From Chitinophagales bacterium (GTDB lineage: Bacteria > Bacteroidota > Bacteroidia > Chitinophagales > UBA8649), in the NCBI GenBank assembly GCA_020635995.1, contig JACJYS010000003.1:62001-126000 (forward strand): a stretch of 64,000 nucleotides of DNA, read 5' to 3'. The notes under the pieces were generated by a model, which saw nothing but the letters and a program-made list of their open reading frames with translations, had not been told where the DNA came from and ran no database searches. The number at the start of each line of letters is the position of its first letter. Position 1 is the first letter of the stretch. This document shows positions 9,661 through 17,030 of the stretch, one piece after another. The translations under genes were made by a program, and so were the position numbers.

Positions 9661-10896
9661 TTAATTCTGTTCTTCAAAATCTGGGTAAAGCAAATACTGT
9701 TTTCTCATTTCTTTAAATTCGTTTAAATCTTCTTGCCATGTTGCTTTTATTTCTTCTTCTGTTAATCCGTTAATTATTGCTTTTCTTAAAGCAGTACCTC
9801 CGGCAAGTTTATCAAAAAATCCATTTTTTAAAAAGAAATTTTCTTTATCGGGATACAAATTATACATACTTATTAAGTAAGTCAAATTTATACCTTTTTG
9901 TTCCTCAAAATTATCAATAGGTTTACTTATATTATATCCATAACACGTTTTATTTTCAAATTTTGGATATTTTGCTCCCTCCATACTTTTAGGTGTAAAA
10001 GCATAGTGCACTATATTTTTATCTATTTCCGGAGCTCCAAATACTTGAAAAGGGAAAGGCGTGCCTCTGCCCTCACTGATTACCGTTCCTTCAAAAAAAC
10101 AAGTAGATGGATACAAAAAAATGGCTCTATCATTGGGTAAATTTGGCGAAGGTTTTACGGGTAAACTATAAGGCATATCATGTGTATATCCATAACATTT
10201 TAAAACAGTTAATTGACACTTTATTCCATTTTCTAACCAGCGTTCTCCATTTATCATTAAGGCATATTCTCCTATAGTCATACCATGCAAAACCGGCACC
10301 GGGTGCATACCTACAAAAGAGCTATAATCCATATACAATACATTTCCGTCTATTCTATTTCCGTTAGGGTTTGGTCTATCCAAAACCAAAAGCTCCACAT
10401 TATTTTCGGCACAAGCTTCCATTACATAATGCAAAGTAGAAATATAAGTGTAAAACCTAACACCCACATCCTGAATGTCAAAAATTACAATATCTATACC
10501 TTCTAAATCTGTTTTTGTAGGTTTTTTATGGCTACCGTACAAAGAAATAACAGGCAAGCCACTTTTGCTATCAATACCGTCAATAATTTTTTCTCCTGCA
10601 TCGGCAGTACCTCTAAAACCGTGCTCCGGAGCAAATATTTTCTTAACAGCAACGCCTTTATCTACCAAAACATCTAACAAGTGCTGGTTTTTAACCATAG
10701 ATGTAGGGTTTACTACCAAAGCCACATTTTTGTTATTAAGAATACTTAAATCTTGCATAAGCATTTCTGCCCCTGTTTGTAGTATTGGTGCTTCTACAAC
10801 TTTATTTACACTTACTTTATTTTGAGCCGGCTCTTGTGCTTGACAAGAAAACAAACTAAAAAGGAGCGTTGCTATTAATATGGCATTTAATTTCAT
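9661..10896 (-). CDS. DUF1343 / NamZ-type exo-beta-N-acetylmuramidase lipoprotein
   Basis: A 411-residue protein with a signal peptide and a lipobox (LFSC, Cys18), so it is probably anchored in the outer or inner membrane facing the periplasm. The body matches the DUF1343 family, with LVVNPTS, PEHGFRGTADAGE, IVFDIQDVGVRFYTYISTL, VLDRPNPNG and SEGRGTPFPFQVFGAPE. NamZ, the characterised member, is an exo-acting N-acetylmuramidase that releases MurNAc from peptidoglycan fragments. A cell-wall recycling role is therefore likely. No MurNAc catabolic gene is adjacent. A degenerate palindromic repeat lies between it and the next gene upstream. Confidence 0.88.
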   Translation of the reverse strand: MKLNAILIATLLFSLFSCQAQEPAQNKVSVNKVVEAPILQTGAEMLMQDLSILNNKNVALVVNPTSMVKNQHLLDVLVDKGVAVKKIFAPEHGFRGTADAGEKIIDGIDSKSGLPVISLYGSHKKPTKTDLEGIDIVIFDIQDVGVRFYTYISTLHYVMEACAENNVELLVLDRPNPNGNRIDGNVLYMDYSSFVGMHPVPVLHGMTIGEYALMINGERWLENGIKCQLTVLKCYGYTHDMPYSLPVKPSPNLPNDRAIFLYPSTCFFEGTVISEGRGTPFPFQVFGAPEIDKNIVHYAFTPKSMEGAKYPKFENKTCYGYNISKPIDNFEEQKGINLTYLISMYNLYPDKENFFLKNGFFDKLAGGTALRKAIINGLTEEEIKATWQEDLNEFKEMRKQYLLYPDFEEQN

Positions 10897-10971
10897 TAAC
10901 CAATAATAATTTGATGTAAAGATACAATATCAAATAATAAGCCGAAATGGGAAATTGTCTATAATTGTTTT

Positions 10972-11010
10972 GTATTTGTGCCACCACTTGAAGTCATGTT
11001 ACGAATACAG
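10972..11010. repeat. degenerate copy of GTGCCAC palindromic repeat
   Basis: TTTGTGCCACCACTTGAAGT is followed by a decayed right arm ending in ACGAATACAG. It resembles the better copies at 22.97, 55.77 and 58.51 kb. It lies in the gap between the NamZ-like gene and the hydrolase. Confidence 0.55.
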
Positions 11011-11937
11011 TTACTCTTCAAAAAAATTGATAACATCCGTTACGCTTTTTTCGGGTATTTCTTCCATAGGTATGTGTCCGCAGTTTTCGTAAATTATTAA
11101 TTTATTATTAGGAATATTTGCTACAAAAATATCTGATAGAGATAAAGGTATCCAAGCATCTTCTCTGCCCCACTGTATTAATGTTGGGCATTTAATTTTA
11201 TGTAAATCGCTTTCTTTACCCGCTTCCATTTGTTGTACTTTATAAAAAAATGCCTGCCTGTTTCCCGGTCTTCTACCTAAATCGGTATATCGTTTTACTA
11301 TTTGTGGTGTTATCAAATCATCATTATAAAACACTTCTTTTAAACTCCTCTTTACAAAAGAATTTGTATTGATATACTCTGCATTGTTTAACAAAAAATT
11401 GTACTTAGCCAGCTTAAAAACTAATGGTTTTTCTCTGTTTTTATCAAAAAAGCCACTAGGATCTACCAATACTAATTTTTTAACTCTATCGGCATATTTT
11501 GCATTAGCGGCATACGCCCATGCCGTATGCCCTCCTAATGAATTTCCTACCAAATAAAAACTATCTATGTTTAATTCTTCTACAAAAGCATCTAATAAAT
11601 CTAAATAGGCTTGTATTGAGTATTCATTATTAAGTGCCGGTGAAGTAAGCCCTCCGCCCTGCATATCTATACTGTATGTGGTGTAGTTTTTACTTAGATA
11701 CTGCTCCCACTGCTCCCATGTGTGCAAGCTAGATGAAGTGCCGTGTATTAATAGTATAGAAAACCCGTTTCCTTTCTTTTTATAGTGCACATCTAAGCCG
11801 TTTAATTTTATAAAATGAGAATACTCATCTGTGTATTCTTTTTTTAACTCTTCTAAAGGTATTGGTGGCTGGTATAAATACCATAATCCACCAAAAATCA
11901 ATACTATTAGACCTATAAAAATATATTTTTTCATCAT
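11011..11937 (-). CDS. alpha/beta hydrolase
   Basis: A 308-residue protein whose N-terminal hydrophobic helix (about residues 4-22) suggests a membrane anchor or uncleaved signal. Alpha/beta-hydrolase signatures are the oxyanion-loop LLIHGTSSSLHTW, the nucleophile elbow VGNSLGGHTAW, the acid region WGREDAWIP and the catalytic His in NCGHIPMEE. The substrate cannot be told from sequence. It starts 5 bp after the SDR gene on the same strand, so the two are probably co-transcribed and could act on a common lipid or ester metabolite. Confidence 0.88.
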   Translation of the reverse strand: MMKKYIFIGLIVLIFGGLWYLYQPPIPLEELKKEYTDEYSHFIKLNGLDVHYKKKGNGFSILLIHGTSSSLHTWEQWEQYLSKNYTTYSIDMQGGGLTSPALNNEYSIQAYLDLLDAFVEELNIDSFYLVGNSLGGHTAWAYAANAKYADRVKKLVLVDPSGFFDKNREKPLVFKLAKYNFLLNNAEYINTNSFVKRSLKEVFYNDDLITPQIVKRYTDLGRRPGNRQAFFYKVQQMEAGKESDLHKIKCPTLIQWGREDAWIPLSLSDIFVANIPNNKLIIYENCGHIPMEEIPEKSVTDVINFFEE

Positions 11938-11942
11938 TAGAT

Positions 11943-12728
11943 TTATTTATTATCTATTTTTGTTTTCTTTATCATTATTTTTTCATACAACTTCGGAAAA
12001 AATCTATTAAGCCAATACGCTTGCTTAGCTGTTTTCCCTATTAAAGCAAGTTCTTTTTTATCTATTATAGCTTTCAAAATCTCTTTAGCAACACTTTCTG
12101 AATTTAAAGCTACATTGGTATTATTAGTAAAGTATTGCTGTTGGTTCTCTTGTAGTTGCGTTGCCACAAAACTGGGGCATACCGTAAGCACTTTCACGTT
12201 TTTATCTCTCATTTCTGCACGTAAACTATTCATATATCCCCACACGGCATGCTTGCTGGCGGCATAAGCTGTTCTGTATAAAAGTGGACTATAACCCGCC
12301 ACACTACTCAACGATACTAAAGTTCCTTTTTGCTTAATAATATGTGGCAAAGCATAATGACTTAAATACATCAGCCCCAGCACATTTACCTGCATTAGCT
12401 TTTCTACATCATTAGGTTTGGTTTCTTTTTCAGGAGCTATATGTGTTATTCCTGCATTGTTAATTAGTATGTCTATTTTGCCATATTTAGCTACTACAGC
12501 TTCAATAAATTGCTTGCACATTTGTTCATTTGTAATATTTACACACTCCAATAAACAATCATTTTTATTTTCATTTAAAACAAATTGAAGTTCATCTAAC
12601 TCTTGTTTTCTTACATCAAAACCTGCCACCAGCATTCCATGTTTTGCTACTTCTAATACTAAAGCTTTGCCTATACCTCTGGCTACACCCGATATTACTA
12701 TTACTTTACCATTTAAACTCATTTGCAT
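11943..12728 (-). CDS. short-chain dehydrogenase/reductase (SDR)
   Basis: A 261-residue classical SDR. It has the NAD(P)-binding glycine motif (SGVARGIGKAL), the NNAGI motif, and the catalytic Ser (VSLSSVAGY) and Tyr-x-x-x-Lys (YAASKHA). The C-terminal ~20 residues are basic and follow a hydrophobic stretch, as in membrane-associated lipid-metabolising SDRs, but the substrate is unassigned. It heads an operon with the alpha/beta hydrolase and is divergent from the pyrophosphatase gene 49 bp away, so the two promoters share this short gap. Confidence 0.9.
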   Translation of the reverse strand: MQMSLNGKVIVISGVARGIGKALVLEVAKHGMLVAGFDVRKQELDELQFVLNENKNDCLLECVNITNEQMCKQFIEAVVAKYGKIDILINNAGITHIAPEKETKPNDVEKLMQVNVLGLMYLSHYALPHIIKQKGTLVSLSSVAGYSPLLYRTAYAASKHAVWGYMNSLRAEMRDKNVKVLTVCPSFVATQLQENQQQYFTNNTNVALNSESVAKEILKAIIDKKELALIGKTAKQAYWLNRFFPKLYEKIMIKKTKIDNK

Positions 12729-12762
12729 AACACCAATTTATGAAAAAAAATTAAACTTATAA

Positions 12763-12770
12763 TACCTTTG
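12763..12770 (+). promoter_or_regulatory. TACCTTTG -7 box of ppa promoter
   Basis: This matches the Bacteroidota -7 consensus TAnnTTTG and ends only 7 nt before the pyrophosphatase ATG. No clear -33 TTTG was found at the usual distance. Confidence 0.45.
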
Positions 12771-12777
12771 CAGTATA

Positions 12778-13392
12778 ATGAAAAACTATTCAAAATACAC
12801 GGCACACCCTTGGCATGGTATTAAACCACAAGATAAAAATAATACTTTTAACGCTTTTATAGAAATAGTGCCTACCGATACGGTAAAATACGAGATAGAT
12901 AAAGAGAGTGGCTTTTTGAGATTAGACCGACCTCAAAAATTTTCAAATATTATACCTGCTCTTTATGGTTTTATACCTCAAACCTATTGTGCTGAAGAAG
13001 TGGCAAAATACTGTATGAAAAAAACAGGCAAAACCAATATTGTAGGCGATGGCGACCCTTTAGATATTTGTGTATTGACCGATAAAATAATACGCAACAG
13101 CAATGTAATAGTGCCGGCTATAGCTATTGGTGGTTTTAGAATGATAGACCATGGCGAAGCCGATGATAAAATTATAGCCGTTTTATATAATGATGATGTT
13201 TACCAATGGAAAGATTTACGCCAAGCACCACAAGGTTTAATTGATAGACTGATGCATTATTTTATAACGTACAAAAAACATCCGGAAGATGATGCAAATA
13301 ACAGCCCTGTAGAAATAACGCATACTTATGGAGCTGAAGAAGCACAAGAAATTATAAAAGCAAGCATTAAAGATTATAAAAATCATTATTAG
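12778..13392 (+). CDS. ppa: inorganic pyrophosphatase, family I
   Basis: A 204-residue soluble enzyme that hydrolyses pyrophosphate to two phosphates and so drives biosynthetic reactions. The family I metal-binding signature DGDPLDICVLTD is intact. It is preceded by FIEIVPTDTVKYEIDKESG and LYGFIPQTYC and followed by GGFRMIDHGEADDKIIAV, which carries further catalytic Asp/Lys residues. Length and motifs fit the Bacteroidota variant. It is monocistronic, with a TAnnTTTG box a few bases before the start and a palindromic repeat just downstream. Confidence 0.95.
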   Translation: MKNYSKYTAHPWHGIKPQDKNNTFNAFIEIVPTDTVKYEIDKESGFLRLDRPQKFSNIIPALYGFIPQTYCAEEVAKYCMKKTGKTNIVGDGDPLDICVLTDKIIRNSNVIVPAIAIGGFRMIDHGEADDKIIAVLYNDDVYQWKDLRQAPQGLIDRLMHYFITYKKHPEDDANNSPVEITHTYGAEEAQEIIKASIKDYKNHY

Positions 13393-13402
13393 TGCTATAA
13401 CT

Positions 13403-13483
13403 CGTCTTTGCGAGTGAGGCACGAACGAAGCAATCTAAAGAGTATAAAATCATAAAGATTGCTTCACTCCGTTCGCAAAGACG
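13403..13483. repeat. REP-like imperfect palindrome
   Basis: The outer arms CGTCTTTGCG and CGCAAAGACG are perfectly complementary. Inner arms GAAGCAATCT and AGATTGCTTC also pair, giving a long cruciform or stem-loop 10 bp after ppa. Arms of this composition recur in many bacterial intergenic repeats. It could act as a terminator or an mRNA 3' end structure. Confidence 0.7.
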
Positions 13484-13499
13484 AAAGAGGCTGATTTTT

Positions 13500-13540
13500 C
13501 TCGTCTTTCTGAGCTAAACACAGTGGAGCGAAGAATCTTA
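13500..13540. repeat. second REP-like half element
   Basis: CTCGTCTTTCTGAGC followed by GGAGCGAAGAATCTT resembles one arm of a dispersed intergenic repeat. It lies just after the palindrome at 13403-13483. I could not find a matching second arm in the gap. Confidence 0.4.
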
Positions 13541-13630
13541 GTAATGTTGTGTTATACCGATTAGGATTGGTATTAGCTGGGACAGTTTTTTTATTTTAAT
13601 ACAGTTGATAAATTGATGAAAATTTGATAT

Positions 13631-13638
13631 TAATTTTG
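13631..13638 (+). promoter_or_regulatory. TAATTTTG -7 box upstream of SET gene
   Basis: An exact TAnnTTTG match 20 nt before the ATG of the SET-domain gene. A TTG lies upstream, but at a longer spacing than the usual 19-20 nt. Confidence 0.4.
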
Positions 13639-13658
13639 CATCTTAAATCAACAAAAAA

Positions 13659-14243
13659 ATGATACATCCAAATACGGAATTAAAACACATAAGCGAACAC
13701 GTAGGTTACGGTGTTTTTGCTACACAAGACATTAAAGAAGGTAGCATAGTATATGTAAAAGATAGTTTAGAGCATGTTATAAGTCCTACTAACTACCTCA
13801 TGTACGATGAAGACATGAAAAAAGTGATAGACAAATACTCTTATATAGATGAAAAAGGAAACAGAATAGTAAGTTGGGATTTTGCTAAATATGTGAACCA
13901 TAGTTGCCTTTGCAACTCTATAAGTACAGGCTATGGTTTTGAAATAGCTATAAGAGATATTAAAAAAGGAGAGCAAATAACAGATGAATATGGTATTTTT
14001 AATTTAGATATAGAAATGGAGTGTGCTTGTGGCAATCCCAACTGTAGAAAAACTATAAAACCTAACGATTTTGATAATTATTATGCTGAATGGGATAAAA
14101 AAATACGAAATTCTATAATGAAATTATTTGAAGTAGAGCAACCTTTAATGCCTTTTATAGATAGAGATACCCGAAAAGAATTGGATAACTTGTTTGTAAA
14201 TCCGGAAAACTACAAATCCGTTTATCACTTACGCTTAAAATAA
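13659..14243 (+). CDS. SET-domain protein with post-SET cysteine motif
   Basis: A 194-residue protein with the layout of a minimal SET lysine methyltransferase. It has an N-terminal GYGVFATQDIKEGSIVY strand pair, the SAM/lysine-channel motif FAKYVNHSCLCNS, AIRDIKKGEQITDEYG with the conserved Tyr, and a C-terminal CACGNPNCRKTI zinc-binding post-SET motif. It would transfer methyl groups from SAM to protein lysines. SET proteins are common in eukaryotes but sporadic in bacteria, so horizontal origin is possible. The target is unknown. The antiporter gene starts 4 bp after it, suggesting an operon. Confidence 0.88.
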   Translation: MIHPNTELKHISEHVGYGVFATQDIKEGSIVYVKDSLEHVISPTNYLMYDEDMKKVIDKYSYIDEKGNRIVSWDFAKYVNHSCLCNSISTGYGFEIAIRDIKKGEQITDEYGIFNLDIEMECACGNPNCRKTIKPNDFDNYYAEWDKKIRNSIMKLFEVEQPLMPFIDRDTRKELDNLFVNPENYKSVYHLRLK

Positions 14244-14247
14244 GTAT

Positions 14248-15213
14248 ATGTTTTTAGCCATATTTTTATTAATTATTGGCTTAGTTCTTTTAGTAAAGGG
14301 AGCCGATTGGCTGGTAGAAAATGCTTCTGCTTTAGCCAAAAAATATAATGTTTCTGATTTAGTAATAGGACTTACCATTGTTGCTTTTGGTACTTCTGCT
14401 CCAGAGCTGGTGGTTAATATTATAGCTTCGCTACAAAAAAATCAAGATATAATTTTAGGAAATGTAATAGGTAGCAACAATTTTAATTTGTTTATAATAT
14501 TGGGTATCACAGGCTTAATTTCGCCAATAATAGTACAAAAAAGTACCGTTTGGAAAGAAATTCCTTTTTCATTTTTTGCTGCTCTTTTGCTATTTATATT
14601 AGCTAATCATCTATTTGATTTTAATGGCGGGAATTTGGGAAGAGTAGATGGAATAATTTTGTTCATCATGTTTTTGAGTTTCCTTTATTTTATTTTTAAA
14701 CAAATGAAAAATGAAGCTCCAATAGAAAGTACTATAACTGAAAATAGCATTGATAAAAAGATTTCACTAATTGTTGTGTTTTTAATTTTAGGATTAAGCA
14801 GCCTTATTTTAGGCGGAAAATTAGTAGTGGACAATGCTGTTATTATTGCCACAAATTTAGGTATTAATGAAAAATTAATAGGATTAACTATAGTGGCAGC
14901 AGGTACTTCTTTGCCGGAGTTGGCAACATCTGTAGTAGCAGCGTTAAAGAAAAACAATGATATAGCCATGGGCAATATTATTGGCTCTAATATTTTTAAT
15001 ATTTTCTTAATTCTATCTATTTCTTCTATTATTAACCCCATAGGCTACAACACCGCTTTTAATACGGATTTAGTTATACTAATGATAGGAACTATCTTTG
15101 TTTTTATAGCAATGTTTACCAGCGGAAAAAGAATTTTAGACAGATGGGAAGCCATGGTGCTTCTTGTTAGTTATGTGGCTTATATGGTGTATTTAGTAGC
15201 TAAGGAAATGTAA
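14248..15213 (+). CDS. calcium/sodium antiporter, CaCA family
   Basis: A 321-residue inner-membrane exchanger with about ten helices arranged as two homologous halves. Each half carries the alpha-repeat motif: GLTIVAFGTSAPELVVN with GNVIGSNNFN in the first, and GLTIVAAGTSLPELATS with GNIIGSNIFN in the second. The acidic residues in these repeats coordinate Ca2+/Na+. The length matches YrbG-like bacterial exchangers. It follows the SET gene by 4 bp. Its 3' end overlaps the convergent HTTM-like gene by 14 bp. Confidence 0.94.
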   Translation: MFLAIFLLIIGLVLLVKGADWLVENASALAKKYNVSDLVIGLTIVAFGTSAPELVVNIIASLQKNQDIILGNVIGSNNFNLFIILGITGLISPIIVQKSTVWKEIPFSFFAALLLFILANHLFDFNGGNLGRVDGIILFIMFLSFLYFIFKQMKNEAPIESTITENSIDKKISLIVVFLILGLSSLILGGKLVVDNAVIIATNLGINEKLIGLTIVAAGTSLPELATSVVAALKKNNDIAMGNIIGSNIFNIFLILSISSIINPIGYNTAFNTDLVILMIGTIFVFIAMFTSGKRILDRWEAMVLLVSYVAYMVYLVAKEM

Positions 15214-16420
15214 TAAGCATTTTTCTGTTTATTTGTTCTTTAACTACTTGATTTTGTAGGTTTAAATAAACAATTTCAATTTCTGTAAAAGAAGATTTAT
15301 ACTTTTGAGTTATTTGTTTTTCTATCCACTTTTTTAGTACTGTATCATTGGGTTTATAATATTTAATATTAGCATTTATTACTTCTCTTTGAGGCGGAAA
15401 TTGATAAGCACAATTAAGACACTTATCTCTCTTCATTATTTTTATAAAACTAAATTCATTTTTGGTATAAGGGTCAGAATACATATAATAGTTTTGAAAT
15501 GGAAATACTGAAAATACTGCACTATTATATTTGCCTAAACCAATAAGCATAAGTGCATAAATAAACACCAATAAATGCAATGAATACAATGAAAGTGCTA
15601 CCTTGTTTTCTTTAAATATTTTGATTGTTAAATCTGTATTCTTATAAAAAAAGAACGGCAATAAAGCAGGAGCAAAATCAAAGAAGTAAGTATCGGCAAA
15701 AAACCAAGTTAATGATTGAAACACCAAAATAAAAATGGCGAAATATTTATCATATCTTTGAGTGAAAAAAGCAATAATAAACAATAGTTCCGCAATAACA
15801 AGCAATATAAAAAAGCTATTGCTCAATGCTACATTATCTGCTACAAACCATCTAATTTTATTAGCTAAAGTATCGGGAGATAAATACATTTGTAAGCCAT
15901 AATGTTCTTTAATAAGTGTAGAAAAATATCCTCCGTGAAGAAACGCACCTCTGATAACTTTCCACAATCCAGCCGAAAAATAAACCCAAACTACAGATAA
16001 ACGCACCCAAGCTAAAGCTGTTTCAAACTTTTTTTTGTTATCAAAAACAAAAGGAATACTCATAAAAAATAGTCCTACCAAACTATGGTGCACTCCATGA
16101 GAACTATAGTAAATAACAATATAGAAAAAGAGCGTTATGCTAAAAAGTATGGGAAATTTGTTTGCTTTAGGTACAAACAATGCCCCTAAAGCACTAATAA
16201 ATAATGTAATATCAATAAACCAAGCTGTAAAACTGCTTTGCAAAACAGTTTTAATAAACGGAATAGATGAAAAAACAATAAAACTTAAATCTTTGCTGGT
16301 ATAAAAAACAGGATTGCCACTTAATTGATGTAACAATAAGCCATTATACAATCTTATTAGCAGTAAAATAATGGCAATAACATAAAATACACTTCTTATT
16401 TTCTTATAATTAGAAAGCAT
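15200..16420 (-). CDS. HTTM-like integral membrane protein
   Basis: A 406-residue protein with roughly eight to nine membrane spans and a soluble C-terminal region (about residues 330-406) that includes CLNCAYQFPPQ. Features such as WVYFSAGLWKVIRGAFLHGGYFSTL recall HTTM/vitamin K-dependent carboxylase-like and DoxX-like membrane proteins, but I cannot identify a catalytic signature. The assignment is tentative. It converges on the antiporter gene with a 14-bp overlap. Confidence 0.6.
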   Translation of the reverse strand: MLSNYKKIRSVFYVIAIILLLIRLYNGLLLHQLSGNPVFYTSKDLSFIVFSSIPFIKTVLQSSFTAWFIDITLFISALGALFVPKANKFPILFSITLFFYIVIYYSSHGVHHSLVGLFFMSIPFVFDNKKKFETALAWVRLSVVWVYFSAGLWKVIRGAFLHGGYFSTLIKEHYGLQMYLSPDTLANKIRWFVADNVALSNSFFILLVIAELLFIIAFFTQRYDKYFAIFILVFQSLTWFFADTYFFDFAPALLPFFFYKNTDLTIKIFKENKVALSLYSLHLLVFIYALMLIGLGKYNSAVFSVFPFQNYYMYSDPYTKNEFSFIKIMKRDKCLNCAYQFPPQREVINANIKYYKPNDTVLKKWIEKQITQKYKSSFTEIEIVYLNLQNQVVKEQINRKMLITFP

Positions 16421-16453
16421 AAATTAAAGGTAACAGGAATTTTTAATAGCAAG

Positions 16454-16996
16454 CTATTTCAGTTCAGCAAAAATGCTATCAAAATCTATAGAAATATTAC
16501 AACTTTTAGTGAGTTGGAAGTCATTACCTTCTACCCTACTTTTATATTTATTGTCTATCAATTCAAAAATTTCAATTTGTTTTTTCTCGGGGTCTGCCAT
16601 TAAATAGTATTTAACGCCACAAGATTCATAAAGCGAAAATTTTGTGTTGCGGTCTTTTAGCTGAGTTGACGAAGATAAAATTTCTATAATTAAAATCGGT
16701 GATGTTTCAATAAAATCAGTATATGATGAATCACAGATAATAGCTATATCTGGACAAACTATTGTTTCTGAATCTATCTTCCAATCTAACTCATAAACCA
16801 AAGAACAAGGACATTCCTTTTTATTTTTTCTTAGTTCAGACTTTATAAACTCAATAAATAAAACGCCTAACTCTTGATGCAAGCGTTTTGGCGAAGGACT
16901 CATAGCTACCGGACTGCCATAAATTAATTCCCATTTGCCATCCCATTGCATATAATCGGCATAAGTATATTTTGGTATGTAATGTTTATCTGCCAT
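16454..16996 (-). CDS. Uma2-family putative restriction-endonuclease-like protein
   Basis: A 180-residue protein matching the Uma2 (DUF820) family: YTYADYMQWD, WELIYGSPVAMSPSPKRLHQEL, then a PD-(D/E)xK-like core with VCPDIAIICD and PILIIEILSSSTQLKDRNTKFSLYESCGVKYYLMADPEKKQIEIFEL. The core Asp, Glu and the Lys of the T-K-x-x-x-Y segment are present. The family is abundant in Cyanobacteria and sporadic in Bacteroidota; its biological target is not established. It sits 34 bp upstream of the E1 gene's 3' end, with no obvious partner. Confidence 0.85.
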   Translation of the reverse strand: MADKHYIPKYTYADYMQWDGKWELIYGSPVAMSPSPKRLHQELGVLFIEFIKSELRKNKKECPCSLVYELDWKIDSETIVCPDIAIICDSSYTDFIETSPILIIEILSSSTQLKDRNTKFSLYESCGVKYYLMADPEKKQIEIFELIDNKYKSRVEGNDFQLTKSCNISIDFDSIFAELK

Positions 16997-17030
16997 TGTT
17001 TTAGTAAATATACAAAAAAGTTTTCAAATA

